Assembly (NCBI RefSeq): GCF_006716095.1
Contig: NZ_VFOK01000001.1
Location: 2,263,375 to 2,327,374 of the forward strand
DNA from: Barrientosiimonas humi
Lineage (GTDB): Bacteria; Actinomycetota; Actinomycetes; Actinomycetales; Dermatophilaceae
DNA length: 64,000 nt
Direction of reading: 5' to 3'
The first letter of the stretch is position 1. Each line of letters opens with the position of its first letter. The notes beneath the pieces were generated by a model. The model was not told the origin of the DNA. It searched no databases and saw only the letters and a program-made list of their open reading frames with translations. Shown here piece by piece: positions 15,595-24,705 of this stretch. Made by a program: the position numbers and the translations under genes.

Positions 15595-16781
15595 GCCTGC
15601 ACGGGGATCCGCGCCCGCACCGACCACCAGTCCTGGTCGCCGGATCCCGTTCCCTCCCAACCGCTCTCGAACTCCCCGCCGAGACCTTCGGCGCGCTCTC
15701 GCATGGTCAGCAGGCCGAGTCCGGAGCCCGGCACCACGGTCGTACGCCTGCCGCGGCTGCGCACCTCGACGCCGACGGCGTCGTCGTCGCCCGACACCCG
15801 CAGCTGCGCCTCGCCGGCGCCGTGCCGGGCCGCATTGGTGAGCGCCTCCTGCACGATGCGATAGGCCGCGTGGTCGACCGCGACGGGCAGCTCCGGGGGC
15901 GGGTCGACCTGCGCCTGCACCGCCAGCCCGGACCGCTCGGCGTGCCGCACCAGGTCACCGACCAGGTCGAGCCCGGGCGCGGTGGTGAGGTCGTCGGCCG
16001 CCTGGTCGCCGTCCCGCCGCAGCAGCGTGATCATGCGGGTCAGCTCCCCCACGGCGCGCACGCCCGAGGCACGAATCGCGTTGAGAGCGTTGCGTTCTGG
16101 AGTGCCGGCCGCGGCGTGCCGGAGCCCGCCCTCGGCCTGGAGGGCGATCGAGGCGAGGTCTCCCGCGACGGCGTCGTGCAGGTCGCGCGCCATGCGCGCC
16201 CGCTCCTCGCGCACGGCGGTCTGCCGGTCGTGCTCTGCGTTGCGGGCCGCCAGCTCGGCGAGGTCGGCCTGCCGGCGCACGTCGACGGCCCACCACACCG
16301 GCGTCACGAGCACGGCGAAGGCGAGCAGCCCGATGTTGGCCGCATCGCGCAGGTCGAGCCGCACGATCCCCGACACCACGAGCGCCGCCACCGACAGTCC
16401 GACGACCGCGCGCCGCAGCCGCTCGACCCACGCCCACGGCCACGCGAGCGCGCCGGTGTAGAGCACCTCCCACAGCACCAGCACCGACGCGAGGCTCCAC
16501 CCCCAGGCCAGGTCGAGCGCGGCCGTCAGCACCGCGATCCCCAGCACTGTCAACGGGAATCGGCGCTGCACGGTCACCGCCGCGAGCCCGACCGTCACCG
16601 GCAGCAGGTGCCACCACACCGAGGTGCGCCCGAGCACCGTCGTCTCCTCGGCCAGGCCCATGAGCACCACGGCGACGCCGGCGAGGAGCAGCCAGCCGGC
16701 CGTACGCCGGTCGCGGCGCACGAGCGACGGGCTGGTCTTCACCGGGGCTGGCAAGGACCCATTGTGACCGCCGCGCAGCAC
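15591..16781 (-). CDS. Sensor histidine kinase, HisKA_3 (NarL-partner) type
   Basis: Membrane kinase, 396 residues from GTG 16781. Four to five hydrophobic helices occupy about residues 28-170, with little extracellular sequence, so the signal may be within the membrane. The phospho-acceptor motif ARMARDLHDAVAGDL (His at about residue 203) and the HATPase region (ALTNAARHGAG, then GSGLGLLTMRERAEGLGG) are intact. Its partner is the overlapping response regulator. An alternative start is GTG 16742. The stimulus cannot be read from the sequence; related actinobacterial pairs respond to cell-envelope stress or small molecules. Confidence 0.92.
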   Translation of the reverse strand: MLRGGHNGSLPAPVKTSPSLVRRDRRTAGWLLLAGVAVVLMGLAEETTVLGRTSVWWHLLPVTVGLAAVTVQRRFPLTVLGIAVLTAALDLAWGWSLASVLVLWEVLYTGALAWPWAWVERLRRAVVGLSVAALVVSGIVRLDLRDAANIGLLAFAVLVTPVWWAVDVRRQADLAELAARNAEHDRQTAVREERARMARDLHDAVAGDLASIALQAEGGLRHAAAGTPERNALNAIRASGVRAVGELTRMITLLRRDGDQAADDLTTAPGLDLVGDLVRHAERSGLAVQAQVDPPPELPVAVDHAAYRIVQEALTNAARHGAGEAQLRVSGDDDAVGVEVRSRGRRTTVVPGSGLGLLTMRERAEGLGGEFESGWEGTGSGDQDWWSVRARIPVQA

Positions 16782-16873
16782 GCCCGAGTCATCCGAACGA
16801 CGTACCCTCGCGGCCGGCAGGTCCGCCGATCCGGCGACGCGCGGACCCGCGCGCGCCTGGTGCCCTGGCTGCC

Positions 16874-17605
16874 ATGTCGCTCCCGCTCCTCGGCGCCCTC
16901 GGTGGCCTGGCTCTCGTCGACTCCACCAGCATCGGCACGCTGCTGCTGCCGGTCTGGTTCCTGCTCGTGCCGCACGGGGTGCGCACCGGCCGATACCTGC
17001 TCTATCTCGGCACGCTCGCGGTGTTCTACGCCCTCGTCGGGGTGGCGCTGCTGCTCGGCGGGCGCGCCTGGCTGGGTGATGTCGGCCGGCAGCTGGAGAC
17101 CACGTCGGGCGCCCGGGTCGCCCTGGTCGTCGGCGTGGTCCTGCTGGTCGGGAGCTTCTTCATCGGCAACGGCAAGGGCAAGGGGCCGGGCCGGCTGAGC
17201 CGCTGGCGCGACCGCGCGATGGGCCCCTCCGGCGCGCAGGGCACGTCGGGTCCCGGTGGCGTCGTCGGGCTGGCGCTGCTCGCCGGGACCATCGAGGTGG
17301 CCTCGATGCTGCCCTACCTCGGGGCGATCGGGCTGCTCGCGACCTCCGACCTGTCGCTGGCGCCCCAGCTGGGGCTGCTCGCGGGCTACTGCCTGCTCAT
17401 GGTGGCGCCCGCGGTCGTGCTGCTCGGGCTGCGGCTCGGCGCGCGCCGCTGGGTCGAGCCGCAGCTGCAACGGCTCGCGGCCTGGATGGAGCGCGGCTCC
17501 GGCGAGACGATGGCCTGGGTCGTCGGCATCATCGGCTTCCTCGTCGCGCGCAACGCCTGGCCGCAGGCCGACCTGGCTGCCCTGTGGGAGTCGCTCGCGG
17601 GATGA
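16874..17605 (+). CDS. GAP family membrane protein (Sap-like, LysE-type fold)
   Basis: 243 residues with six predicted membrane segments: a helix pair at about 1-60, one at 77-97 (ALVVGVVLLVGSFFIGNGKGKG), and three after a glycine-rich cytoplasmic loop (GPSGAQGTSGPGG). The pattern fits the GAP/Sap family, whose mycobacterial members help move sulfolipids and glycopeptidolipids across the membrane, within the larger LysE/cytochrome-biogenesis-like superfamily. The substrate here is unknown. It ends 7 nt before the MoxR start, so it may share transcription with MoxR and the VWA protein, but a functional link is not established. Confidence 0.75.
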   Translation: MSLPLLGALGGLALVDSTSIGTLLLPVWFLLVPHGVRTGRYLLYLGTLAVFYALVGVALLLGGRAWLGDVGRQLETTSGARVALVVGVVLLVGSFFIGNGKGKGPGRLSRWRDRAMGPSGAQGTSGPGGVVGLALLAGTIEVASMLPYLGAIGLLATSDLSLAPQLGLLAGYCLLMVAPAVVLLGLRLGARRWVEPQLQRLAAWMERGSGETMAWVVGIIGFLVARNAWPQADLAALWESLAG

Positions 17606-17612
17606 TGGCGGC

Positions 17613-18500
17613 ATGACGCCGCAGCCCGAGTCCGCCCTCGCGACCGTCGACGCCACGCGCGAGGCCCTGGCGAGCGCCGACTACCTGGCCTCCGACGCGG
17701 TGGCGACGACGACGTACCTCGCCTCGACGCTCGGCAAGCCGCTGCTGGTCGAGGGCCCGGCGGGTGTCGGCAAGACCGAGCTCGCCAAGGCGGTCGCCCG
17801 CGCGACGGGCCGTCGGCTGGTGCGGCTGCAGTGCTACGAGGGCGTCGACGAGGCCCGCGCGCTGTACGAGTGGAACCACGCGAAGCAGCTGCTCGCCATC
17901 ACCGCCGAGCGCGAATCCTCTTGGGACGCAGTGCGATCCGACATCTTCGGCGAGGAGTTCCTGCTCGCCCGCCCGCTGCTGACCGCGATCCGCAGCCCCG
18001 AGCCGGTGGTGCTGCTCGTCGACGAGCTCGACAAGGCCGACGAGGAGATGGAGGGGCTGCTGCTGGAGATCCTGTCCGACTTCCAGGTCACCGTCCCCGA
18101 GCTCGGCACGGTCGCCGCCACGACGCACCCGTTCGTGCTGCTGACCTCCAACGCCACCCGCGAGCTCACCGAGGCGCTGCGCCGACGCTGCCTGTTCCTG
18201 CACCTGGACTATCCCGACGCCGAGCTCGAGCGGCGCATCGTGCAGCTGCAGGTGCCCGGCCTGCCCGAGACGCTCGCCGCGTCGGTCGTGCGCGTCGTGG
18301 GCGCGCTGCGTGACCTCAACCTGCGCAAGTCGCCCTCCATCGCCGAGACCGTCGACTGGGCGCGCACGCTGCTGGCGCTCGGGGCTGACGAGCTCGACCC
18401 CGCGCTGGTCCGCTCCAGCCTGGGCGTGGTGCTCAAGCACCAGGACGACATCGCGACCGTGATCGCCGACCTCGACCTGGACCGTGCCCTCGCCGGCTGA
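17613..18500 (+). CDS. MoxR-type AAA+ ATPase
   Basis: Chaperone-like ATPase of 295 residues. Walker A is GPAGVGKTEL (about residues 45-54), Walker B is VVLLVDELDKADEEME, sensor 1 is LLTSNATRE and the sensor 2 region lies near the end (LRKSPSIAETVDW). Members work with VWA proteins to insert metal cofactors or remodel complexes; CoxD is the best-known case, in carbon monoxide dehydrogenase maturation. It overlaps the downstream VWA gene by 17 nt. The start at ATG 17613 is chosen because a more upstream frame would overlap the GAP gene and the family N-terminus fits here. No CO dehydrogenase genes are in view. Confidence 0.93.
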   Translation: MTPQPESALATVDATREALASADYLASDAVATTTYLASTLGKPLLVEGPAGVGKTELAKAVARATGRRLVRLQCYEGVDEARALYEWNHAKQLLAITAERESSWDAVRSDIFGEEFLLARPLLTAIRSPEPVVLLVDELDKADEEMEGLLLEILSDFQVTVPELGTVAATTHPFVLLTSNATRELTEALRRRCLFLHLDYPDAELERRIVQLQVPGLPETLAASVVRVVGALRDLNLRKSPSIAETVDWARTLLALGADELDPALVRSSLGVVLKHQDDIATVIADLDLDRALAG

Positions 18501-19974
18501 GCGCGGCGCCCCCAGTCGAGGCGCGCCCGCGCCCGACGCGCTCGCCGAGCGGCTGGTCGACCTGACCACCGCGCTGCGCGGGCACGGTCTCGGCGTCGGG
18601 ACGTCCGACGTCGCCGACGCCGGTCGCGTCACCCGGGTGCTGGGACTGGACGACCGCGAGCGGTTGCGCGAGGGCCTGGCCAGCGCGCTGCTGCGGCGCA
18701 GCGGGCAGCGCGAGGTGTTCGACCAGGTCTTCGACCTGTACTTCCCCGCCGCGCTCGGCGCGCGCAGCGACCTCGCCGACGTCGAGCTGCCCGAGGGTGA
18801 CCCCCGCGAGGTCGCCGAGGCGATCCGGGCGCTGCTCACCGACGCCCTGGCGACCAACGACGAGCGAGCCCTGGAGCAGCTCGCCGCGCTCACCGCCGAG
18901 CGCCTCGGCGAGCTGGCCAAGCAGCCCGGCTGGTCGGCAGCCCAGGCGCTCGACCGGCTCGCCCCGCAGACCGCGATCGCCGGCGCGATGGAGCAGGCGC
19001 AGGCTCGACTCGTCGGCGACGGCGAGGGCGGCGCGACCAGCGCGCAGGGCGGTGGGAGTGCCGGGTCCGGCGGCGGCGCGGTCGGGCAGGGCGGCTTCGC
19101 CGAGAGCCTCGCCCGCGACGAGATGCGTTCTCGCGTGGCGGAGTTCAGGCGCAAGGTCGAGGCGGAGTCGCGCCGGCGCAACGCCGAGCTGCGCGGCCGC
19201 GAACGGATCGCGCGATATGCCGTCCGCGACTCCGCGGACCGGCGCGACTTCCTCAGCTCGGGCAGCCGCGACCTCGCCGAGCTGCGCACCACGATCGATC
19301 CGCTGGCCAAGCGGCTCGCTGCCAGGCTCTCGGCGCGGCGACGCCAGGCTGCGAGAGGTGAGATCGACGTACGCAAGACGCTGCGGCGCTCGCTCTCGAC
19401 CGGCGGCGTGCCCATCGACCCGGCCATGGCCCACCGGCGGCCGCACCGCCCCGACCTGGTGCTGCTGTGCGACATCAGCGGGTCGGTCGCCGGGTTCTCG
19501 GCGTTCACGATGGCGCTGATGCAGGCGCTGTCGACGCAGTTCCGCAAGCTGCGCGTGTTCGCGTTCGTCAGCACCACCGACGAGATCACCGACCTGGTGC
19601 GCGACGCCGACCGGCTCGCCGACGACGTCGTGACCACCGCGCTGCGCACCCGCAAGGTGCTCGGCTGGGGCGCGAGCAGCAGCTACGGGCAGGCGCTCGA
19701 CAGCTTCGTCGACGGCCACCTCGACGCGATCGGCCCGCGCAGCACCGTGCTGATCCTCGGCGACGCCCGCTCCAACTACGGCCTCCCCCGGCTCGAGCAG
19801 CTGCGCACGATCCGCGACCAGGCGCGGCGGACGTACTGGCTCAACCCCGAGCCCGCCCGCTCGTGGGACACCGGCGACTCGCTCGCGGGCCAGTACGCCC
19901 GCGTCGTCGGCATGCACGAGTGCCGGAACGTCGAGCAGCTGCGCACGTTCGTGGGCCGCACGCTCGCGGGGTAG
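18484..19974 (+). CDS. CoxE-like VWA-domain protein
   Basis: Partner of the preceding MoxR ATPase. The 496-residue protein has a charged helical N half (TTALRGHGLGVGTSDV, typical of CoxE/VWA_CoxE), a glycine-rich linker (GGGSAGSGGGAVGQGG at about residues 187-204) and a C-terminal von Willebrand A domain. The metal-ion-dependent adhesion site is DISGSVAGFS at about residue 329, followed by the second-loop Thr region and LGDARSNY. It is cytoplasmic, with no signal peptide. GTG 18484 lies inside the MoxR gene (17-nt overlap), which points to translational coupling. The client protein is unknown. Confidence 0.9.
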   Translation: MPSPAERGAPSRGAPAPDALAERLVDLTTALRGHGLGVGTSDVADAGRVTRVLGLDDRERLREGLASALLRRSGQREVFDQVFDLYFPAALGARSDLADVELPEGDPREVAEAIRALLTDALATNDERALEQLAALTAERLGELAKQPGWSAAQALDRLAPQTAIAGAMEQAQARLVGDGEGGATSAQGGGSAGSGGGAVGQGGFAESLARDEMRSRVAEFRRKVEAESRRRNAELRGRERIARYAVRDSADRRDFLSSGSRDLAELRTTIDPLAKRLAARLSARRRQAARGEIDVRKTLRRSLSTGGVPIDPAMAHRRPHRPDLVLLCDISGSVAGFSAFTMALMQALSTQFRKLRVFAFVSTTDEITDLVRDADRLADDVVTTALRTRKVLGWGASSSYGQALDSFVDGHLDAIGPRSTVLILGDARSNYGLPRLEQLRTIRDQARRTYWLNPEPARSWDTGDSLAGQYARVVGMHECRNVEQLRTFVGRTLAG

Positions 19975-20216
19975 GGCACGCGAGCCGCCGGCAGCCCGGC
20001 ACGCCGTGAGTGTGCGCGACACGCCCATGCGACGGCGCCGGAAGGGGCCACTACTGCACTCTCACCGTCAGCGGGCCCCTCGACGAGGCCGCTCGCTCGG
20101 GTTCGGCGTCCTGGCTGTCGACGCCAGCCCCGACGCCGCTGAGTGACCAGGGCGAGCGCCGCCGGCTCCCGCCAACGAGGACGTACGCCCGCCTCACCCT
20201 GGTGGATACTGGCCCG
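19975..20216. other. Intergenic region, nothing recognised
   Basis: 242 bp between the VWA protein and the next secreted protein. An open frame continues upstream of the chosen start but has no family-like sequence. Just before 20217 there is a GATACT hexamer 6 nt from the GTG, the probable -10 of the next gene. Confidence 0.5.
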
Positions 20217-21542
20217 GTGCGTCTGCGACTCCTCGCCCTGCCCGCGGTCCTCGCTGCCGGTGTCGCCACGCCGGCGGTGGCGGCGCCCGTGACTCCGCGG
20301 GCCGCGTTCGAGCCGTCCGGGGAGCAGGTGCAGGCCAGCACCGCCACCGGCTCGGCCAAGGTGCTGGAGCCGGGGAGCTACCGCACCTCGTTGCCCGCCG
20401 ACGAGACCAAGCGCTTCTTCAAGCTCACCCGCTCCCCCGGCGAGGGACTGAGCTTCGCGATCATGGGCCAGCCCACCGAGAACGGCCAGAAATACCTCGC
20501 CGGCCAGGACCAGTCCCTGCACGTGTCGATCGCGCTGCCCGACGGCACCAGCTGCGTCAGCGACGACTACGCCACGAAGAACAAGGACGCACCGCTGGCC
20601 CAGCTGCTGCGGGTGGTGTCCACCATCGACCCGACCGGAGCCAAGCGGCAGAGCTTCCTCAACGAGGACTGCGCCGCAGCGACCAGCTTCACGGTCTCGG
20701 TCTGGCGCGAGACGCCGCCGGCCGGGTCGAGCCTGCCCGTCGAGATCCGCGTGCACCGGCAGCCGAAGATCACCGGGCAGCCCGGAGCCCCCGCGACCGA
20801 GGCGGAAGCGAGCCTGCTGCGCGTCGAGCCGCAGGAGGGCGGCGAGCCCGTCCCCGCCGGCCAGGGCTTCGGTGACGCCCCGACGCTGCCGAACGGCACG
20901 GTGCCGCTCGATCTCGAGGTCGGGCAGCAGGTGTTCTACAAGGTGCGCGCGGGATACGGCCAGCGCGTGGCGGCCTCGCTCGAGGTGCCCGCGAACGACA
21001 AGAACTTCGCGCCCAAGAACGACCTGTCGGTGCAGCTGAACCTGTGGACGCCGCAGGGCGTCCAGCTCGACCCGGGCAACTACGACCTGTCGCGCACGGG
21101 GTCGCTCATGGCCAACAGCGGCGAGGCCAAGACGCTCGGGGTCTACACCCCCACGATCAAGTACGCCAACCGCGACATCACCTTCACCAGCCTCAGCGAC
21201 TACGGCGCCAGCGCGGCCTGGGCCGACACCGCCGGGTGGTACTACGTCGGCGTCCTCGTCGCGCCCGGCCAGGCCGAGGACCGCAACGGCACCTTCGCCA
21301 AGATCCCCAGCCGGCTCAGCGTGCGGGTGTCCGGTCAGGAGCAGGCGGGCCCGACGTACGTCAACGCCCAGGGGGCAGCGCTGAACCAGCCCGGCGTGGG
21401 TCAGGTGAGCACTGAAGGGACACAACAGGATTCGGCGGCCGGGTTGCCCTGGTGGAAGATCGGGGTCGGCGCGCTCGCGGTGCTCGCGGCGGCCGCCGCC
21501 TGCGTCTGGGCGATCCGCGCCCGGCCCAAGCTGGTCGAGTAG
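20217..21542 (+). CDS. Secreted, C-terminally anchored protein of unknown function
   Basis: 441 residues. A signal peptide (LRLLALPAVLAAGVATPAVAA, cleavage near residue 23) is followed by a long extracellular part and a single helix close to the end (WWKIGVGALAVLAAAAACVW), then a short cytoplasmic tail: a type I membrane protein. The exported part seems to hold two similar beta-rich modules (YRTSLPADETKRFFKL and VPLDLEVGQQVFYKVR) that resemble bacterial pre-peptidase C-terminal-like domains. No enzyme motif is seen. The last codons, encoding PKLVE, and the TAG stop lie in the first copy of a GGTCGAGTAG repeat, so the C-terminus was probably altered by the repeat. Faces the Ser/Thr kinase gene across that array. 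GTG 20217 is chosen because the signal peptide begins there. Confidence 0.8.
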   Translation: MRLRLLALPAVLAAGVATPAVAAPVTPRAAFEPSGEQVQASTATGSAKVLEPGSYRTSLPADETKRFFKLTRSPGEGLSFAIMGQPTENGQKYLAGQDQSLHVSIALPDGTSCVSDDYATKNKDAPLAQLLRVVSTIDPTGAKRQSFLNEDCAAATSFTVSVWRETPPAGSSLPVEIRVHRQPKITGQPGAPATEAEASLLRVEPQEGGEPVPAGQGFGDAPTLPNGTVPLDLEVGQQVFYKVRAGYGQRVAASLEVPANDKNFAPKNDLSVQLNLWTPQGVQLDPGNYDLSRTGSLMANSGEAKTLGVYTPTIKYANRDITFTSLSDYGASAAWADTAGWYYVGVLVAPGQAEDRNGTFAKIPSRLSVRVSGQEQAGPTYVNAQGAALNQPGVGQVSTEGTQQDSAAGLPWWKIGVGALAVLAAAAACVWAIRARPKLVE

Positions 21543-21860
21543 GCCCAACCAAGCCGGTCGAGTAGCCGAGCCGCTAGGCGAAGGCCCAACCAAGCCGGTC
21601 GAGTAGCCGAGCCGCTAGGCGAGGCGTATCGAGACCCCCGCAGCCATGCTGGTCGAGTAGGCCGAGGAACGAGGCCGTATCGAGACCCCCGCAGCCATGC
21701 TGGTCGAGTAGGCCGAGGAACGAGGCCGTATCGAGACCCGCCTCGAGGGTCTCGATATGGCCACTCGCTACGCTCCCGGCCTCCTCGACCACCGTGTTCC
21801 TGCCGCTCCCGGCCTCCTCGACCACCGTGTTCCTGCCGCTCCCGGCCTCCTCGACCAGCA
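21527..21860. repeat. GGTCGAGTAG / GGTCTCGATA repeat array (convergent gap)
   Basis: Fills the gap between the secreted protein and the Ser/Thr kinase. It holds two units containing CCAAGCCGGTCGAGTAGCCG, then about three units with TATCGAGACC and CTGGTCGAGTAGGCC, a reverse-oriented element beginning at 21748, and three 33-bp units ending CTCCTCGACC on the kinase side. The first unit contains the stop codon of the upstream gene. Confidence 0.9.
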
Positions 21861-21868
21861 TGACGGCG

Positions 21869-23206
21869 TCAGCCGGATCCGGTGCCCTGCCAGCGGTACT
21901 GCCCGTCGACGAAGCGGCAGGTGAGCCGGGTGCCGTCGGCGTCGGCCTCGGTCGAGCCGGCGTCGGACCAGCGGCAGGCACCGCCGAGCTGCGCCTGGCC
22001 GGCGGGTTCCTGCGGCGCCTCCTCGCCCTCCCACGGCGACAGCAGCAGCGCCCCGATCGTGAGCAGCGCCAGCAGCGGGGCCAGCACGAGCACGAGCAGC
22101 GGGGTGCGGGGGCGCTTCGGCGGTGCGGGGTGGGTGGTCTCGATACGGCCCTCCGCAGGCTCCGGGCCTGCTCGACCGGCGTGGGTCGGGCCTACTCGAC
22201 CGCCTTGGGCCGGGCGGGTGGTCTCGATACGGCCCTCCGCAGGCTCCGGGCCTACTCGACCAGCTTGGGTGGGGCCTGCTCGACCAGCTTGCGTGGGCCG
22301 CCACTGCTGGGTGTCGGTGCCGGTGGGAGTGGCGCCCTGCTCCCCCGGCCGCAGGAACTCCCCCTCGCTCACGCCGGTGAGGTCGGGCATGTGCCGGAAG
22401 ACCTCGATCTCGGTCTGCGGCACCCACGCCAGCTCCGGGTCCTCCAGCACCCGCAGGGCCTCGCGCGCGCTCGCGGGGCGGCCGGCGGGCTGGGGGTCGG
22501 CGAGCCGAATCAGCAGCTGCCACAACGAGTTCGGGACACCGTCGGGTCGAGGCGGCAGGTCGAGCCGCTCGGTGCGCATCTGCGGGCGGGGCCGGTGGCC
22601 GGTGACCAGCTGGAAGCCGACCATGCCGGCGGCATAGAGGTCCGCCACCGGGTCGGGGTCGGCCCCGCGCAGCTGCTCGGGCGCGAGATAGCCCGGCGTG
22701 CCCATGACGACGGACAGGCTGGTCAGCCGCGGCGCGTCGGTCGCGAGCGCGACGCCGAAGTCGGTGAGCCACAGGTGCGGCCGGTCGGTGCCGGTGGCGT
22801 CGAGCAGCAGGTTGGCCGGCTTGATGTCGCGGTGCACGACGCCCGCGGAGTGCACGGCGTCGAGCGCGGCGAGCAGCTGGCGCAGCAGCTCGGCGGCGAA
22901 CCGCGGCGGCAGCTGGCCGTAGTCGCGCACCAGCGTCGACACCGAGCCGCCCTCGACGATCGGCATGGTGAACAGCACCTGGTCGTCCTCGCCCGCCCAG
23001 CCGAGCGGCGTCACGACGTGCGGGTGGTGGATGCGCATGCCCTGCTCGCGCATGAACCGCAGCAGCGACCCCGCGTCGGACTGGCGCAGCACCTTGGCGG
23101 CGACGATGCGGTCACGCTTGAGGTCGCGCACCCGCCACACGGCACCCATGCCGCCCTCGCCGATCATGTCGATCAGCTCGTAGCGACCCGCGAACACCTC
23201 ACCCAC
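21869..23206 (-). CDS. Membrane serine/threonine protein kinase
   Basis: Hanks-type (PknB-like) kinase of 445 residues. The domain at about residues 9-265 is complete: glycine loop GEGGMG, ATP lysine K38, helix C Glu (E54), HRDIKPAN (residues 125-132) and DFG with D149, [13 protein letters not shown] Pro/Gly-rich linker of about 90 residues follows, then one membrane helix ([22 protein letters not shown]) and a small extracellular domain of about 55 residues with two cysteines (GACRWSD, TCRFVDG) that probably form a disulfide. Linker residues about 305-357 are encoded by GGTCTCGATACG-family repeats. The start overlaps the XRE regulator by 8 nt, so the two are co-expressed and the regulator is a candidate substrate. 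The signal and targets are unknown. Confidence 0.93.
   Translation of the reverse strand: MGEVFAGRYELIDMIGEGGMGAVWRVRDLKRDRIVAAKVLRQSDAGSLLRFMREQGMRIHHPHVVTPLGWAGEDDQVLFTMPIVEGGSVSTLVRDYGQLPPRFAAELLRQLLAALDAVHSAGVVHRDIKPANLLLDATGTDRPHLWLTDFGVALATDAPRLTSLSVVMGTPGYLAPEQLRGADPDPVADLYAAGMVGFQLVTGHRPRPQMRTERLDLPPRPDGVPNSLWQLLIRLADPQPAGRPASAREALRVLEDPELAWVPQTEIEVFRHMPDLTGVSEGEFLRPGEQGATPTGTDTQQWRPTQAGRAGPTQAGRVGPEPAEGRIETTRPAQGGRVGPTHAGRAGPEPAEGRIETTHPAPPKRPRTPLLVLVLAPLLALLTIGALLLSPWEGEEAPQEPAGQAQLGGACRWSDAGSTEADADGTRLTCRFVDGQYRWQGTGSG
22136..22292. repeat. GGTCTCGATACG-family units inside the kinase linker
   Basis: Two near-identical units (GGTCTCGATACGGCCCTCCG ... CGACC) plus partial CTGCTCGACC / CTACTCGACC units lie in frame in the kinase gene. 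Each full unit encodes a [12 protein letters not shown] peptide. Confidence 0.9.
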
Positions 23207-23672
23207 GCCGGCCTCCTGCCGCTTTGTCGAGTACGTCTGCGAGGGCCGTCGAGATCGGCGCCACCGCCTGCGCGCTGGCCCGCAGCTGGTCGGGCGAGGC
23301 CAGCGAGCGCAGCCCGCCGAGCAGGGTCGAGGCGTCGACCGCGGTCACCCGCGTGCTGGTCAGCGTGCGCTCGGCCTCCTGCACCTCGCGCAGCTGTTCC
23401 TCGGCGGCCTCGGCCGGCAGCGTGCCGCCGCTGCGGGCGAGGTCGACCAGGTGCTGCAGCCGCGCCACGACCGCCGGGTTGCCGATCTTGACCCGCCGGG
23501 CCGACATCAGCTGCGACAGCATCGGCGCCGAGAGCCCGAGCACCTCGGCCATCCGCGCCTGGGTGATGCCGAAGTGCTCGCACAGGCGACGCAGCAGCGG
23601 GCCGAGCGGCTCGCCGTACAGCTGCGCCTGCGCGGCGAGATTGCGCTCGACCTCCGGGTCGGCCACCGCCAT
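23199..23672 (-). CDS. XRE-family helix-turn-helix protein
   Basis: 157 residues with one Cro/C1-type helix-turn-helix at about residues 29-70 ([35 protein letters not shown]). A helical C-terminal part with no recognised ligand domain follows. ATG 23672 has a ribosome site (AGGGGGA). It is the first gene of a two-gene operon with the membrane kinase, overlapping it by 8 nt. A strong hairpin 23 nt upstream may be its operator. Such regulator/kinase pairs suggest that the kinase phosphorylates the DNA-binding protein, but that is inference. Thr/Ser residues in the C half ([14 protein letters not shown]) are candidate sites. Confidence 0.85.
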   Translation of the reverse strand: MAVADPEVERNLAAQAQLYGEPLGPLLRRLCEHFGITQARMAEVLGLSAPMLSQLMSARRVKIGNPAVVARLQHLVDLARSGGTLPAEAAEEQLREVQEAERTLTSTRVTAVDASTLLGGLRSLASPDQLRASAQAVAPISTALADVLDKAAGGRRG

Positions 23673-23694
23673 CGCATCCCCCTGGAACGCACGA

Positions 23695-23726
23695 GTCCCG
23701 GGATTCGCGGTTGCGAACCCCGGGAC
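23695..23726. promoter_or_regulatory. Hairpin/palindrome upstream of the XRE-kinase operon
   Basis: 14-bp arms 23695-23708 and 23713-23726 (GTCCCGGGATTCGC against its complement, one mismatch) with a GGTT loop. It could terminate the aldo/keto reductase transcript or be the XRE operator. Confidence 0.7.
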
Positions 23727-23771
23727 AGCGTACGGGTGGTGCGGCCGGGCGCACGCCCGACTGTCGGCAGG

Positions 23772-24623
23772 TCAGCCGTTGAACGTCTTCGGGTCCGGCC
23801 CGAGGCGCTCGCCACGGTCGAGACCCTCGATCGCCTTCAGGTCCTCGTCGGTCAGCTCGAAGCCGAACACGTCGAAGTTGCTCTTGATCCGCTCCGGCGT
23901 GACCGACTTGGGGATCACGACGTTGCCGATCTGCAGGTGCCAGCGCAGCACGACCTGCGCGGGGGTGACGCCGAGGCGGTCGGCGATGCCGGTGATGACC
24001 GGGTCCTGCAGCACCTCGCCGCCCTGGCCGAGCGGGCTCCACGCCTCGGTCCGGATGTCGTTGGCCTGGTGGAACTCGCGCAGCTCGCGCTGCTGGAGGT
24101 AGGGGTGCAGCTCGATCTGGTTCAGCGCGGGCAGCTCGCCGGTCTCCTCCTGCAGCCGCTGCAGGTGCTCGACCTCGAAGTTGCACACGCCGGCGGCGCG
24201 GGTCTTGCCCTCCTCGCGCAGCGCGAGCAGCGTCTTCCAGGTGTCGACGTAGGCGTCCTTGGCCGGGACGGGCCAGTGGATGAGGTAGAGGTCGACCGCG
24301 TCGAGACCCAGCTTGCCGAGCGAGGTGTCGAGGGCGGCGCGGGTGGCGTCGGTGCCCTGGTCGTCGTTCCACACCTTGGTGGTCACGAAGATCTCGTCGC
24401 GGGCGAGGTCGGTGTCGGCGAGCGCCTGGCCCACGCCGGCCTCGTTGCCGTAGATCGCGGCGGTGTCGACGCTGCGGTATCCCGCGTCGAGCGCGTTGGT
24501 CACGGCCTCGGCGGCCTCCGCGTCCGGCACCTGCCAGACGCCGTACCCCAGCTGCGGGATCTCGACGGTGCCGGATCCGGCACGCAGGGCGACGGCGGGG
24601 ACGGGGGTGTTGGTTTCAGCCAT
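23772..24623 (-). CDS. Aldo/keto reductase
   Basis: NADPH-dependent reductase of aldehydes and ketones, 283 residues, (beta/alpha)8 barrel. The catalytic tetrad is visible: Asp in [14 protein letters not shown] with the catalytic Tyr, Lys in VTTKVWND, and His in LIHWP. The NADPH-binding C-terminal signature is [20 protein letters not shown]. It matches the 2,5-diketo-D-gluconate reductase/AKR5-like group by its start ([13 protein letters not shown]). ATG 24623 is used; the longer in-frame start at 24638 adds only five residues. It stands alone and is divergent from the accA-type gene. The natural substrate is unknown. Confidence 0.93.
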   Translation of the reverse strand: MAETNTPVPAVALRAGSGTVEIPQLGYGVWQVPDAEAAEAVTNALDAGYRSVDTAAIYGNEAGVGQALADTDLARDEIFVTTKVWNDDQGTDATRAALDTSLGKLGLDAVDLYLIHWPVPAKDAYVDTWKTLLALREEGKTRAAGVCNFEVEHLQRLQEETGELPALNQIELHPYLQQRELREFHQANDIRTEAWSPLGQGGEVLQDPVITGIADRLGVTPAQVVLRWHLQIGNVVIPKSVTPERIKSNFDVFGFELTDEDLKAIEGLDRGERLGPDPKTFNG

Positions 24624-24705
24624 GTCTCGCGCAACCACACCGGCGCCGCGATTTATGCCCGGCCGGCCACCCGTGCTCGGTGTGACGACCGTCTCAGGCC
24701 GGCGT

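Noticed and set aside
17529-20028. Two long minus-strand frames opposite MoxR and CoxE genes
   Set aside because: Ser/Arg/Ala-rich translations without motifs; the plus-strand genes have complete Walker and MIDAS motifs.
21574-21981. Minus-strand frame with repeated EEAGSGRNTVV peptides
   Set aside because: It is a translation of the intergenic repeat array and overlaps the end of the kinase gene in another frame.
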